Assembly: GCF_900104385.1 (NCBI RefSeq)
Contig: NZ_FNJA01000014.1
Span: 1 to 46,520, forward strand
Direction: 5' to 3'
DNA: 46,520 nucleotides
From: Rhodoferax sp. OV413
Lineage (GTDB): Bacteria > Pseudomonadota > Gammaproteobacteria > Burkholderiales > Burkholderiaceae_C
The notes under the pieces are model-generated. The model was not told the DNA's origin, ran no database searches, and saw nothing but the letters and a program-made list of their open reading frames with translations. Below, in pieces: positions 28,988 through 38,286 of the stretch. The position numbers and the translations under genes are program-made. Positions within the stretch are counted from its first letter, which is position 1. Every line of letters begins with the position of its first letter.

Positions 28988-31291
28988 TTACGCCGCAGGC
29001 GCGGCGGTGCTGGCACGCGGCGCAGAGTCGGGCAGGCGCAGCTCGAACACCGTGCCCTCGCCCACCACGCTGGCCACCGTGAGGCTGCCGCCCAGCACAT
29101 TGGTGACCGCGTTGTAGACGATGTGCAGGCCCAGGCCGGTACCGCCACGGCCCATCTTGGTGGTGACGAAGGGGTCGAATATCCGCTCCAGCAGGGCCGC
29201 TGGCACGCCGTGCCCATCGTCGGCCACGCGCAGCACGATGCAGCCGTCGTCGGCGCGTTCGCCGCTGATGCGTATCGTGCCCCAGCTGCGGTCGTCGAAG
29301 CCGTGCAGCACGGCGTTGTTCACCAGGTTGGCGATGACCTGGCCCAGCGCGCCGGGGTAGCTGTCCAGCGGCAAGCCGGACGGCACATCGACCTCGATCT
29401 TGTAGGCCGAGCGGGCGAAAGACGGGCGCAGGCTGGCGACCATTTCATCCACCACCTCGGCCAGCTCAAAGCGGCGCCGCTGGGCGCTGGTCTGGTCCAC
29501 CGCCACCTGCTTGAAGCTGGTGACCAGGTCGGCCGCGCGGTGCAGGTTGCGCACCGCGATGCTGGTGGCCTGCTCGGCGCTCACCAGCAAGGCGTCGAGT
29601 GCGGAGCGGCGCACACCGTCTTGCATGGACAGGCGGAACTGGCGCACATCGTCGCTCAGCGCGCTGACCGCCATCAGGCCGTTGCCCAAGGGGGTGTTGA
29701 GCTCGTGCGCCACGCCGGCCACCAGGCTGCCCAGAGCCGCCATTTTCTCGGACTGGACCAGCTCGCCCTGGGTTTGCTGCAGGTTGCTGAGCGCTCCGGA
29801 CAGCTCCTCGTTGGCCTGCGCCAGGGCCTGGGTGCGGCGGTCGACGCGCTCTTCCAGCTCGGCGTTGAGCTCACGCAGCTGCTGCTCGATGCGCCGGGTC
29901 TGGGTCACCTCCACCGCCGCCCAGACCAGCAGCCGGGTGTTGCCGATCTGGGCCTGCTGGCGACTGAATTGCAGCAGCACCTCCTGGCCGTCGCCGCGCA
30001 GCATCCAGGCCTCGGCCGAACCGGTGGCCAGCAGCTGGGCGCGCATGGCATCGCGTTCGGCATCCGAGCGCCAGAAGTTCAGCTCGACCGAGGTGCGACC
30101 CAGCACATCCTCGCGGCGGCGGATAAAGGTCTTGCACCAGGCGTCGTTGACATCCAGCAGCGCAAAGCGCTCCATGTCGGTGACCGACATCGGCACCGGC
30201 GAGGCGTTGAACACCGCCAGCGACTTCTGCTCACGCTCCTGCAAGGCGGAGGCCATGGCTTCCAGGTCGGCCGACAGGTTGTTGAACTCGGCCACCGCGC
30301 CCCGCGGCCAGGGCCCGGCGGGCGCGCCCTGGGTGATCTGCGCGGCCCGCGCCACAATGCCGCGCAAGGGCCGGGTCAGCCAGGAGGCCCAGAACGGCGC
30401 CATCAGCAGGCCGACCAGCAAGGAGCCGGTGAAGCCGGCCAGCACAAACAGCACGGTGGCACGAATGCTCTCGTTCTCCAGGCCGGCCGGCATGCCGCCT
30501 ATGAAATACCAGTCCAGGTCGTTGGAATGCGATACCGCCGGGTGGAAGCGGTGCCCGTCGAAGGCAAACACCTCCGGCAGCAACTGGTAATTTTTCACCG
30601 CCTGCATCAGCGGCCAGTTCAGCACATTGGCCGTGCCCACCTGCCGCCCGCCATTGGTGTCGGCCACGATCTCGCCGCTGCGGTCGACCAGCCAGATGGA
30701 CGAGGTGCGCTTGCCGGCGGCGATCTGGAAGGTGTCCAGCAGATAGCGCATCGGCACCTCGGCCAGCAGGATGTGCTGGCGGCCCACCGGATAGGCCAGG
30801 CCCACCGTGACCGCACCCGACAGCGAGGACAGGTATTTATCGCCCCAGACCATCTGGCGCGAATCCACCACCCGGCGGAACAAGGGGGTGGTCGACAGGT
30901 CGCTGCCCAGCAGGTCGGTACGCCGCACCCGCAGCGCCGGTACCACGCCGGCAGCCAGCACCGTGCCCTCGTTGGAGGCCAGGTAGATGGCCCGGATCGA
31001 CTCGCCATCCCAGGCGGCGCGCTCCAGCATGCCGCTGGCCAGCGCCGGGTCCATGTGCTCCAGGGCTTCGCTGAGCAGCTCCATGCGCGCTTCCAGCGAA
31101 CGCAGCAGCACCTCGACCCGCTCCTGCAGCTCCTCGGTCTCGCGCGCCACCTCTTCCTTGTTGTTCTGCTCGATATACGGAATGCTGATCAGCAAAATCG
31201 CGCTGCCAACGATGCCGAAGGTCACCAGCATGGTGATCAGCAGCAAGGCCGTCATATAGCTGCGCAAGCGCCAGACCCGCAAATTCACCAT
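28988..31291 (-). CDS. Membrane sensor histidine kinase, 767 aa
   Basis: The ATG at 31291 (MVNLRVWRLRSYMTALLLIT) is preferred to upstream starts because it lies 1 base after the end of the ligand-binding protein gene. Helices at about residues 12-35 and 310-332 flank a periplasmic dCACHE-type sensor domain of about 270 residues. A HAMP-like linker (about 332-385), a PAS domain (about 385-490), a coiled coil and a HisKA domain follow, with the phospho-acceptor His in GVAHELNTPLGNGL. The C-terminal HATPase_c domain carries N box (VIANLVNNAVLHGF), G1 (ADDGHGVP) and G2 (GRGGTGLGLHIVY). It is third in the operon behind the response regulator and binding protein. It probably senses a ligand delivered by the binding protein and phosphorylates the regulator. 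Confidence 0.9.
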   Translation of the reverse strand: MVNLRVWRLRSYMTALLLITMLVTFGIVGSAILLISIPYIEQNNKEEVARETEELQERVEVLLRSLEARMELLSEALEHMDPALASGMLERAAWDGESIRAIYLASNEGTVLAAGVVPALRVRRTDLLGSDLSTTPLFRRVVDSRQMVWGDKYLSSLSGAVTVGLAYPVGRQHILLAEVPMRYLLDTFQIAAGKRTSSIWLVDRSGEIVADTNGGRQVGTANVLNWPLMQAVKNYQLLPEVFAFDGHRFHPAVSHSNDLDWYFIGGMPAGLENESIRATVLFVLAGFTGSLLVGLLMAPFWASWLTRPLRGIVARAAQITQGAPAGPWPRGAVAEFNNLSADLEAMASALQEREQKSLAVFNASPVPMSVTDMERFALLDVNDAWCKTFIRRREDVLGRTSVELNFWRSDAERDAMRAQLLATGSAEAWMLRGDGQEVLLQFSRQQAQIGNTRLLVWAAVEVTQTRRIEQQLRELNAELEERVDRRTQALAQANEELSGALSNLQQTQGELVQSEKMAALGSLVAGVAHELNTPLGNGLMAVSALSDDVRQFRLSMQDGVRRSALDALLVSAEQATSIAVRNLHRAADLVTSFKQVAVDQTSAQRRRFELAEVVDEMVASLRPSFARSAYKIEVDVPSGLPLDSYPGALGQVIANLVNNAVLHGFDDRSWGTIRISGERADDGCIVLRVADDGHGVPAALLERIFDPFVTTKMGRGGTGLGLHIVYNAVTNVLGGSLTVASVVGEGTVFELRLPDSAPRASTAAPAA

Positions 31292-31292
31292 A

Positions 31293-32393
31293 TCACTTGA
31301 CCAGCACGAAACGGCCGCCGCGCACCTCGGTGAAATACACCTTGTGCAGCGTGTCCCCATTGCGGTCGAACTGGATGCTTTGCTGCAAGCCCTCGAACGG
31401 GCCGTACTTCAGCACCGCGTCCTTGGCGGATTCGCCGCGCTGCTGGCGCTCCAGCGCCTGCAGCAGCACCGTGGTCGCGTCGTAGGCCAGCACCGAGGCA
31501 AAGCCCGGCTCGCGGGCGAAGCGGGCCACATAGGCGTCGACAAACTGGCGGAAGCGCTCGGAACGGTCGTCCCGGTCGTAGGCCTGGGCAATCAGCAGGC
31601 CTTCGACGCCCTGCCCGCCCAGCTCCAGCAGGGTCTCGCTGGCCGCCCATTCGGCTGCGGTCTTGGGCAGCTGGGGCGCGAGCTTTTCGGCCTGCTGGGC
31701 CAACCGCGCGGCATCGATGGCGCTGGCGATCAGCAGCAAGCCGTCGGGCTGCGCGGCCAGCATCTTGCGCACCACGTCGCCCAAGCCGATTTCGGCCTGC
31801 GAGGCAAACGGCACGGCGACGCCGAGCTGGCCGCCCAGTGCCGCATAGGCAGCCTTGAACTCCTTCAGCCACGACAGGGTGAAGTTGCTGTTGCGCGTGT
31901 CGTAAGCCACCGCCACCCGCCGCTGGCCACGCTGGTAGAGACGCTGCGCGTATTCCCGCGCGTTCTCGCTGGTGGTGCGGTTGATGCGGATGAAGTAGTC
32001 GTCCAGGCCAAAAAAGTCCCTGGAGGTGACCGTGGGGCTGATCATCAGCAAACGCGCCTGGTTGGCCACCGGCACCGTGACCTCGGCCATGGCACTGGTA
32101 AACGGGCCGATCACGGCATCGACCCGCGCATCCACCAGCGCCTGGACCGCCACCACCGCCTTGGCCGGGTCCTGGCCGTCGTCCTGCACCACGATCTCGA
32201 TGTTGCGGCCATGGATGCCGCCGGCCTGGTTGCGCTGCTCCACCGCCAGGATGGTGCCGTTGCGCCCGGCCTCTCCGGTGTCCGACACCCGGTCCGACAG
32301 GCCGGTCAGCAGGCCAATGCGGATCGGCTTGTCGGGACTGCAGCCCAGCAGCAACAGCAAGGCCAGCCCCGCCAGCCAGGGCCTCAAGCTCAT
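31293..32393 (-). CDS. Periplasmic ligand-binding lipoprotein (Peripla_BP_6 type), 366 aa
   Basis: Starts MSLRPWLAGLALLLLLGCSP: a lipoprotein signal with Cys18. The mature protein follows the Leu/Ile/Val-binding-protein fold: KPIRIGLLTGLSDRVSDTGE, RNGTILAVEQRNQAGGIHGR, VVQDDGQDPAKAV, and VDAVIGPFTSAMAEVTVPVA, then the hinge and a second lobe ending FDRNGDTLHKVYFTEVRGG. Such proteins normally deliver amino acids to ABC permeases. No permease or ATPase gene is near; instead the gene overlaps the regulator gene by 4 bases and precedes the histidine kinase by 1 base. It therefore likely serves as the sensing partner of the kinase. The ligand is unknown. Confidence 0.9.
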   Translation of the reverse strand: MSLRPWLAGLALLLLLGCSPDKPIRIGLLTGLSDRVSDTGEAGRNGTILAVEQRNQAGGIHGRNIEIVVQDDGQDPAKAVVAVQALVDARVDAVIGPFTSAMAEVTVPVANQARLLMISPTVTSRDFFGLDDYFIRINRTTSENAREYAQRLYQRGQRRVAVAYDTRNSNFTLSWLKEFKAAYAALGGQLGVAVPFASQAEIGLGDVVRKMLAAQPDGLLLIASAIDAARLAQQAEKLAPQLPKTAAEWAASETLLELGGQGVEGLLIAQAYDRDDRSERFRQFVDAYVARFAREPGFASVLAYDATTVLLQALERQQRGESAKDAVLKYGPFEGLQQSIQFDRNGDTLHKVYFTEVRGGRFVLVK

Positions 32394-34618
32394 GGCGCCC
32401 GTCCGCGGCGCTGCGCCAGCCAGGGGCCGAGCTCTTCCAGCGGCATGGGTTTGGCATATAGATAGCCCTGGGCTTCGTCGCAGCCCAGGCTGCGCAGCAG
32501 GCTGGCCTGGGTTTCGTTTTCCACGCCCTCGGCCAACACCTTCATGCCCAGCTGGTGGCCCAGCGGCACGATCATTTCGGCGATGCGCGCGCCCAACCGG
32601 CCCGAGTCCAGCGACATCACGAACGCGCGGTCGATCTTCAGCCGGTCGGCGGGCAGGCGGTCCAGGTAGGACAGCGATGAGAAGCCGGTGCCGAAATCGT
32701 CGATCGCCACCGCAATCCCGCGCGACTTGATATCGCGCAGCAGCGTGGCCACGCGCTCCATGCCCATCACCGCCACCGATTCGGTGATCTCCAGCTCCAG
32801 GCAGTCAGCCGGCATGCCGGTGTCCCGCAGAGCCTGGTCGACGATCTGCAGGAACTGCGGCTGCGCCAGCTGCACCGACGAGACGTTGACCGCCATGCGC
32901 AGATCGCCCGCGCCCGCGGCCCGCAGCCGCCCCAGCGCATGCAAGGCGGTGCGCAGCACCCAGGCGCCAATCGCCACGATCAGCCCCGACTGCTCGGCCA
33001 CAGGAATGAAACGGTCGGGCGGCACGAATTGGCCTTCTTCGGTGCGCCAGCGCAGCAAGGCCTCGACCCCGATCGTCTGGCCGGTCAGCAGGCTGATCTG
33101 CGGCTGGTAGACCACGAACAGGCGCTCGTGGTCGAAGGCACGCTGCAAGCCGTGCAGCAAGCGGGTGCGCTCGCGCGTGACCACGCCGACTTCGGCCGAG
33201 TAATAGGCGCTGCGGCCCTGGCCGAGTTCCTTGGCACGCTTGAGTGCGATCGACGCGTCTTTCAGCAGCTCCAGGCCGTTGCTGCTGGCCTCGCCGCAGC
33301 GCGCAAAGCCCATGCAGATGGACACTGGCCGCTGCACGCCCTCGATCTCGAAGGGCTGGACGAACACCGCCCGCAGCACCTCGGGGTTAACCACCGACTC
33401 CAGGCCAAACAGGCCAAAGGTATCGCCGGCTACCCGCGCCAGCAGGCCGTCGCCGCCGTGCACCTCGCCCAGGCGCCGGGCAATCGCGGCCAGCAGCAGG
33501 TCGCCATACACATGGCCGAACATGTCGTTGGTCTCGGCGAACTGGTCCACATCCATCAGGCCAATTGCACAGCCGCCCAGGCTGCCGCTGCGGGCCGCAT
33601 CGTCCAGGTGCTGGACAAAGGCCGTGCGGTTCGGCAGGCCCAGCAGGCGGTCCACAAACGCGTGGTCGCGCAGCCGCGCCACCAGCTCCACATTGGCGGC
33701 GCACAAGGCGATATTGGTGCAGAACACCTGCAGCAAGTGCATATCCACCTCGCGCAGCGGCGCTGCACTGTAGACAAAGGCCGCAAAGTCGCCGCCCTCG
33801 CGGCCCTGGAAGAACAGGGTCACGCTGCGCTCGCCCAGCAGGTTGCGGCGCTCGGTCAGGCACTGGCGCAGGCTGGCCACGATGTGCGGATTGCCGATCT
33901 CGCCAATCGCATGCTGGATCAGGTGGGCGAATTGCCCGGCGGCGGCAATCACCCGGCACTGCAGGCCGTCGCCCGCGGTGCGGCTGCCGGTGCAGGCGCA
34001 GACCAGGCCCTCGGGCGCAATGCCCACCAGGCCGGCCATTTGGGTGATCACGCCTTCGGCAAAGGTCTGCAAGCCTTGCTCGGCAATGAACTGGTTGCTG
34101 GCGGCAACTATCTTCTGCAGCCCGCGGCGGCTGGCGTCCAGTCGGCGCAGCTGGTCATAGGAGCGGATGGCGGTGGTCAGCGCGGTATACAGCTTGGTGC
34201 GGGTGAGCTCGCTCTTGGTCTTGTAGTCGTTGATGTCGTAGCGGCGGATGGTGTCCATCTCGGGCGCCTGGCCAGGCTGGCCGGTGCGCAGGATGATGCG
34301 CACATTCGCCAGGCCCAGGGTGTCGCGGATCGCGCCGACCGTGGCCAGGCCAGCGTCGTCGGTCTCCATCACCACATCCAGCAGGATCACCGCGATGTCG
34401 GGTTCGCGGCGCAGGGTGTCCAGGGCCTGGGTTGCGGTATGTGCATGCAGCAGCAGCAAGCCGCGGCCTTCGATTTCCAGCCCCCGCAAACCATAGGCCG
34501 TGCTCTCATGCACATCGGGATCGTCGTCGACGATCAGAATGCGCCACGGCTCGGGCGCAGCGGCGCCAGGCACGGCGGCCGGTGCGGCGTCCAGGAACTC
34601 TAGAAGATCTTCATCCAT
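32390..34618 (-). CDS. Response regulator REC-DUF3369-GGDEF-EAL (c-di-GMP phosphodiesterase), 742 aa
   Basis: Residues about 26-150 are a receiver domain (RILIVDDDPDVHEST, phospho-acceptor Asp81 in VILLDVVME). Residues 160-330 match DUF3369, a GAF-like partner domain. The GGDEF domain (about 335-480) has AGDTF in place of GGDEF, so it is probably catalytically dead and may bind GTP. The EAL domain (about 490-735) keeps EALLRW, NVSSVQL, EITES, DDFGTGFSSLSYLDRLPAD and EGVEN, the residues needed for c-di-GMP hydrolysis. The protein is first in the operon with the binding protein and kinase. When phosphorylated it would be expected to alter c-di-GMP breakdown, hence motility or biofilm behaviour. 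Confidence 0.9.
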   Translation of the reverse strand: MDEDLLEFLDAAPAAVPGAAAPEPWRILIVDDDPDVHESTAYGLRGLEIEGRGLLLLHAHTATQALDTLRREPDIAVILLDVVMETDDAGLATVGAIRDTLGLANVRIILRTGQPGQAPEMDTIRRYDINDYKTKSELTRTKLYTALTTAIRSYDQLRRLDASRRGLQKIVAASNQFIAEQGLQTFAEGVITQMAGLVGIAPEGLVCACTGSRTAGDGLQCRVIAAAGQFAHLIQHAIGEIGNPHIVASLRQCLTERRNLLGERSVTLFFQGREGGDFAAFVYSAAPLREVDMHLLQVFCTNIALCAANVELVARLRDHAFVDRLLGLPNRTAFVQHLDDAARSGSLGGCAIGLMDVDQFAETNDMFGHVYGDLLLAAIARRLGEVHGGDGLLARVAGDTFGLFGLESVVNPEVLRAVFVQPFEIEGVQRPVSICMGFARCGEASSNGLELLKDASIALKRAKELGQGRSAYYSAEVGVVTRERTRLLHGLQRAFDHERLFVVYQPQISLLTGQTIGVEALLRWRTEEGQFVPPDRFIPVAEQSGLIVAIGAWVLRTALHALGRLRAAGAGDLRMAVNVSSVQLAQPQFLQIVDQALRDTGMPADCLELEITESVAVMGMERVATLLRDIKSRGIAVAIDDFGTGFSSLSYLDRLPADRLKIDRAFVMSLDSGRLGARIAEMIVPLGHQLGMKVLAEGVENETQASLLRSLGCDEAQGYLYAKPMPLEELGPWLAQRRGRAP

Positions 34619-34656
34619 CAGTGGTCCAGCGACAAGCGCACCTCAATAAATAGAAT

Positions 34657-34718
34657 AGGACTTACGCAAGGCCCTCTGTGTCGCCCTCTGGGCGCACAGA
34701 GGGCCTTGCGTAAGTCCT
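34657..34718. repeat. 62-nt near-perfect palindromic hairpin
   Basis: AGGACTTACGCAAGGCCCTC (plus TGTG) pairs base for base with its complement over 24 positions (arms 34657-34680 and 34695-34718). The loop itself contains CGCCCTCTGGGCG. It lies between the regulator operon start and the 3' end of metH part 2, without a T-tract. A MITE, a transposon-end remnant, or a bidirectional terminator for metH are the candidates. Confidence 0.85.
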
Positions 34719-34792
34719 GTAGAACCTAAGTTTCTTACAAACCCCAGGATGTAACAAGCCCGCAATAGCCCTTAATAGGGTCGCTACAACGC

Positions 34793-37540
34793 TTATAAGT
34801 TCGGGGCCAGCAGACGCTGCAAGTCTTTCTCGTTCAGGCCCCGGCGCTGGGCCAGGTCTTTCAGCTGGTCTTCGGCTATCTTGCCGACGTTGAAGTACAC
34901 GCTGTCCGGATGCCCCAGGTAGAAGCCGCTAACGCTGGCCGCCGGCAGCATGGCCAGGCTCTCGGTCAGTTCCATGCCGATCTCATGGCATTGCAGCAGG
35001 GCAAACATGTCCTGTTTGGCGCTGTGGTCGGGGCAGGCGGGGTAGCCGGGCGCGGGGCGGATGCCGGTGTACTTTTCTCCGATCATGTCCTCGACGCTCA
35101 GCGCCTCCTGCGGCGCCGTGCCCCAGAGGTCGGTACGCACGCGCTGGTGCAGGCATTCGGCAAAGGCTTCGGCCAGACGGTCGGCGATGGCCTTGAACAT
35201 GATGCTGGAATAGTCGTCCAGCGCGGCCATGAACTGGGCTTCCTTCTTCTCGGCGCCTAGGCCGGCGGTGACGGCGAACATGCCCGCGTAATCGGCCACG
35301 CCGCTGCTCTTGGGCGCCACGAAGTCGGCCAGGCAGCGGCTGGGGCGCATGACCCCGTCGATGGCCTGCTTCTCGGTCTGCTGGCGCAGGCCGTACCAGG
35401 TCATGGCGACTTCAGTCCGCGAATCGTCGGTGTAGAAGGCGATGTCGTCGTCGTTCACCGTGTTCGCCGGGTACAGGGCGATCACGCCGTTGGCGGTGAG
35501 CCAGCGGCCCTCGACCACGCGCTTCAGCATGGCCTGCGCGTCCTTGTGGACCCGGGTGGCCTCAATGCCGACCACTTCGTCGGTCAGGATCGCCGGGTAG
35601 GGTCCGGCCAGGTCCCAGGTCTGGAAGAACGGGCCCCAGTCGATGTACTTGGCCAGCTCGCCCAGGTCAAAATTCTTGAACACACGGCGGCCGATGAACT
35701 TGGGGGTTTTCGGTGTGTAACCGGTCCAGTCGATCGGCGTCTTGTTGGCCCGGCATTTGGCCAGCGGCCACAGCGGGGTCTGCTTCTTATTCGCGTGCTG
35801 CTGGCGCACCTTGTCGTAGTCCGCATTCAGCTCCGCTATGAAATTTGCAGCGCCATCCCCAAGCAGACTCTGCGCTACACCCACGCTGCGCGATGCATCG
35901 GGCACGTAGACCACGGGGCCGTCGTAGTGGTGGGCGATCTTCACGGCGGTATGCACACGGCTGGTGGTGGCGCCGCCGATCATCAGCGGGATCTTCTTGA
36001 TGCGGAAGTGGTCATCCTTCTGCATCTCGCCGGCCACGTACTGCATCTCTTCCAGGCTCGGGGTGATCAGGCCGGACAGGCCGACGATGTCGGCGCCCTC
36101 GACCTTGGCGCGCGCCAGGATTTCGTGGCAGGGCACCATCACACCCATGTTCACCACCTCGAAGTTATTGCACTGCAAGACCACGGTGACGATGTTCTTG
36201 CCGATGTCGTGCACATCGCCCTTCACCGTAGCGATGATGATCTTGCCCTTGGTACGCACGTCGCGGCCAGCGGCTTCGTCGAGGCGCTTTTCTTCTTCGA
36301 TGTAGGGAATCAGGTGCGCCACCGCGGACTTCATCACCCGCGCCGACTTCACCACCTGGGGCAGGAACATCTTGCCCTGGCCGAACAGGTCGCCGACGAT
36401 GTTCATGCCGGCCATCAGCGGGCCTTCAATCACGTGCAGCGGCCGGCCGCCCTTGGCCAGCACGGCCTGGTAGGCCTCTTCGGTATCGGGCACGATGAAG
36501 TCGGTGATGCCATGCACCATAGCGTGCGACAGGCGCTGCTCCACCGTCACCGGGTGGTCGGGCGTGCCGCGCCAGTCCAGGCGCTTGCTCTCGTCCTTGG
36601 CGCCGCTCTTGGCAGTTTCGGCGATCTCCACCAGGCGCTCACCGGCGTCGGGCCGGCGGTTCAGCACCACGTCTTCCACGCGCTCGCGCAGGATGGGCTC
36701 CAGGTCGTCGTACACGCCGACCATGCCGGCGTTGACGATGCCCATGTCCATACCCGCCTGGATCGCGTGGTACAGAAACACGGTGTGGATGGCCTCGCGC
36801 ACCGGGTCGTTGCCGCGGAAGCTGAAAGATACGTTCGACACCCCGCCCGACACCTTGGCGCCCGGCAGGTTTTGCTTGATCCAGCGCGTGGCTTCAATGA
36901 AGTCCACCGCGTAGTTGTTGTGTTCCTCGATACCCGTGGCCACGGCGAAGATGTTCGGGTCGAAGATGATGTCTTCGGGCGGGTAGCCCACCTCGTCCAC
37001 CAGGATGCGGTAGGCGCGTTCGCAGATTTCGACCTTGCGCTCGTAAGTATCGGCCTGGCCTTTTTCGTCAAAGGCCATCACCACCGCGGCCGCACCGTAG
37101 CGCCGCAGCAGCTTGGCGTGGTGCTTGAACTGCTCCACGCCTTCCTTCATGCTGATCGAGTTGACGATGCCCTTGCCCTGGATGCAGCGCAGGCCGGCTT
37201 CGATCACCTCCCACTTGCTGCTATCGATCATGATCGGCACGCGGGCAATGTCGGGCTCACTGGCGATCAGGTTCAGGAAGCGCACCATGGCCGCCTTGCT
37301 GTCCAGCATGGCTTCGTCCATGTTGATGTCGATCACCTGGGCGCCGTTTTCCACCTGCTGGCGCGCCACCGACAAGGCCTGGTCGAACTCGCCGTTCAGG
37401 ATCATGCGGGCGAAGGCCTTGGAGCCTGTGACGTTGGTGCGTTCGCCAATGTTGACGAACAGCGTGCCGGGGCCGATGAGCACGGGCTCCAGGCCGGACA
37501 ACAGCATGGGGGGGACGGAATTTGCAACGGATTCGGACAT
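34793..37540 (-). CDS. metH: Cobalamin-dependent methionine synthase, part 2, 915 aa
   Basis: The ATG at 37540 ([20 protein letters not shown]) has AGGTGAG upstream; a GTG at 37549 is the alternative. This is the C-terminal part of MetH: pterin (methyltetrahydrofolate)-binding domain at about residues 20-285 ([29 protein letters not shown]), B12-binding cap at about 330-410, B12-binding Rossmann domain at about 425-560 with the DxHxxG motif in [10 protein letters not shown] (His is the lower axial cobalt ligand), and AdoMet-binding reactivation domain at about 590-900 ([15 protein letters not shown]). The homocysteine-binding domain is missing and is encoded at 40269-41312. E. coli MetH (1227 aa) equals both together. 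An SAH riboswitch lies upstream. Confidence 0.95.
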   Translation of the reverse strand: MSESVANSVPPMLLSGLEPVLIGPGTLFVNIGERTNVTGSKAFARMILNGEFDQALSVARQQVENGAQVIDINMDEAMLDSKAAMVRFLNLIASEPDIARVPIMIDSSKWEVIEAGLRCIQGKGIVNSISMKEGVEQFKHHAKLLRRYGAAAVVMAFDEKGQADTYERKVEICERAYRILVDEVGYPPEDIIFDPNIFAVATGIEEHNNYAVDFIEATRWIKQNLPGAKVSGGVSNVSFSFRGNDPVREAIHTVFLYHAIQAGMDMGIVNAGMVGVYDDLEPILRERVEDVVLNRRPDAGERLVEIAETAKSGAKDESKRLDWRGTPDHPVTVEQRLSHAMVHGITDFIVPDTEEAYQAVLAKGGRPLHVIEGPLMAGMNIVGDLFGQGKMFLPQVVKSARVMKSAVAHLIPYIEEEKRLDEAAGRDVRTKGKIIIATVKGDVHDIGKNIVTVVLQCNNFEVVNMGVMVPCHEILARAKVEGADIVGLSGLITPSLEEMQYVAGEMQKDDHFRIKKIPLMIGGATTSRVHTAVKIAHHYDGPVVYVPDASRSVGVAQSLLGDGAANFIAELNADYDKVRQQHANKKQTPLWPLAKCRANKTPIDWTGYTPKTPKFIGRRVFKNFDLGELAKYIDWGPFFQTWDLAGPYPAILTDEVVGIEATRVHKDAQAMLKRVVEGRWLTANGVIALYPANTVNDDDIAFYTDDSRTEVAMTWYGLRQQTEKQAIDGVMRPSRCLADFVAPKSSGVADYAGMFAVTAGLGAEKKEAQFMAALDDYSSIMFKAIADRLAEAFAECLHQRVRTDLWGTAPQEALSVEDMIGEKYTGIRPAPGYPACPDHSAKQDMFALLQCHEIGMELTESLAMLPAASVSGFYLGHPDSVYFNVGKIAEDQLKDLAQRRGLNEKDLQRLLAPNL

Positions 37541-37568
37541 TCGACTCACCTGTGGAGGGGCATGGTTC

Positions 37569-37650
37569 AGGTGAGCGTCGTTGCAATCTCAGGATGGCGA
37601 GGTTCCCAAGCCTGACGGGGGCAAGCCCGCTGCAACGCTCCTTGGGAGGC
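37569..37650 (-). ncRNA. S-adenosylhomocysteine (SAH) riboswitch
   Basis: On the minus strand, AAGGAGCGTTGCAGCGGG starts the element, CAGGCTTGGGAA forms the middle, and GCAACGACGCTCACCT ends it. The family hallmark is GAGGAGCGcUGCa pairing with an AACGgCGCUCACC pseudoknot arm around a CAGGCUCGG core, all present here with minor changes. SAH riboswitches turn on methyl-cycle genes (ahcY, metH, metF) when the inhibitory product SAH accumulates. The element ends about 29 bases before the metH part 2 start, so it can control ribosome access or transcription. Confidence 0.85.
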
Positions 37651-37673
37651 GATTATTTTAAGGGCCGGCCGGA

Positions 37674-37738
37674 ATTCAAAAGAAAGAGGCCTCCAGCGCA
37701 TGTCTTGCCTGCGCAGACAGCTATATATTCAATAGCAA
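37674..37738 (+). repeat. Backbone interspersed repeat, copy 2
   Basis: Contains AGGCCTCCAGCGCA, a spacer and CTGCGCAGACAGCTATATAT. It lies between the riboswitch and the 3' end of the PACE gene. Confidence 0.6.
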
Positions 37739-37743
37739 ACAGC

Positions 37744-38178
37744 TCAGGCCGGCTGCACCCGCAGTGCCGACGCGGGCAGGCCAAACACCCGGTCAAAAAT
37801 CCAGTTGAAGATGAAGGCATAGACCAGAAAGAACAGCAGCAGGCCAAAGTCCATCGCCAGCGCCTGCAGCAGCGAGGCGTCAAACCACCAGGCCATCAGC
37901 GGCACCAGAAACACCGTCAGCCCGCCCTCGAAACCGATGGCGTGCGCAATGCGCCGGCCCACACTGCGGCCGCGCACCGCCTGGCGCGCCTCCCAGCGCT
38001 CGAACAAGGTGTTGAACAGCAGGTTCCAGGCGATGGCGATGCTCGAAGCCGCGACCGCCACCACGCTCGAATCCTGCATGCCGTGGCCCGTCATGCCGGA
38101 CAAACCGAGGGTGGTCGCCAGGATGGCGATGCCTTCGAACAGGCTTACATAAACCAATTTGCGCTTGATACCTTGCAT
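37744..38178 (-). CDS. PACE-family efflux transporter, 144 aa
   Basis: The ATG at 38178 (MQGIKRKLVYVSLFEGIAIL) is chosen over a longer frame to 38247. The protein consists of two tandem bacterial transmembrane pair (BTP) domains: about residues 3-65 and 75-140, each with two helices. The motifs R-K-L-V-Y-V-S-L-F-E and WNLLFNTLFERWEARQAVRG are typical of the proteobacterial antimicrobial compound efflux (PACE) family, exemplified by AceI, which exports chlorhexidine and polyamines using the proton gradient. A LysR regulator gene starts 108 bases away in the opposite direction, as in the AceI/AceR pair, and is presumably its regulator. Confidence 0.85.
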   Translation of the reverse strand: MQGIKRKLVYVSLFEGIAILATTLGLSGMTGHGMQDSSVVAVAASSIAIAWNLLFNTLFERWEARQAVRGRSVGRRIAHAIGFEGGLTVFLVPLMAWWFDASLLQALAMDFGLLLFFLVYAFIFNWIFDRVFGLPASALRVQPA

Positions 38179-38286
38179 GTCGGATCTCTGGGCTGGGCAG
38201 CTATTGAATAAGAATGCCGCAACTGTATGTCTTAGACTCTGATACATAAAGTCAGGTTATTTCAATTTTATTGATAGGTTGCAGCC

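Noticed and set aside
29123-31300. A 725-codon rightward open frame over the sensor kinase gene
   Set aside because: It is the antisense shadow of a GC-rich gene whose kinase motifs are unmistakable; its peptide is rich in His, Gln and Gly, as expected from such shadows.
31285-32457. A 390-codon frame overlapping the ligand-binding protein in another frame
   Set aside because: Composition (Gly/Arg/Ala only) and absence of domains show it to be a frame shadow of the lipoprotein gene.
32939-34603. A 554-codon rightward open frame over the EAL regulator
   Set aside because: Antisense shadow with Gln/Ala-rich, domain-free peptide.
35546-37615. A 689-codon rightward open frame over metH part 2
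   Set aside because: Antisense of a clear methionine synthase; no domain or Shine-Dalgarno, and it runs through the riboswitch.
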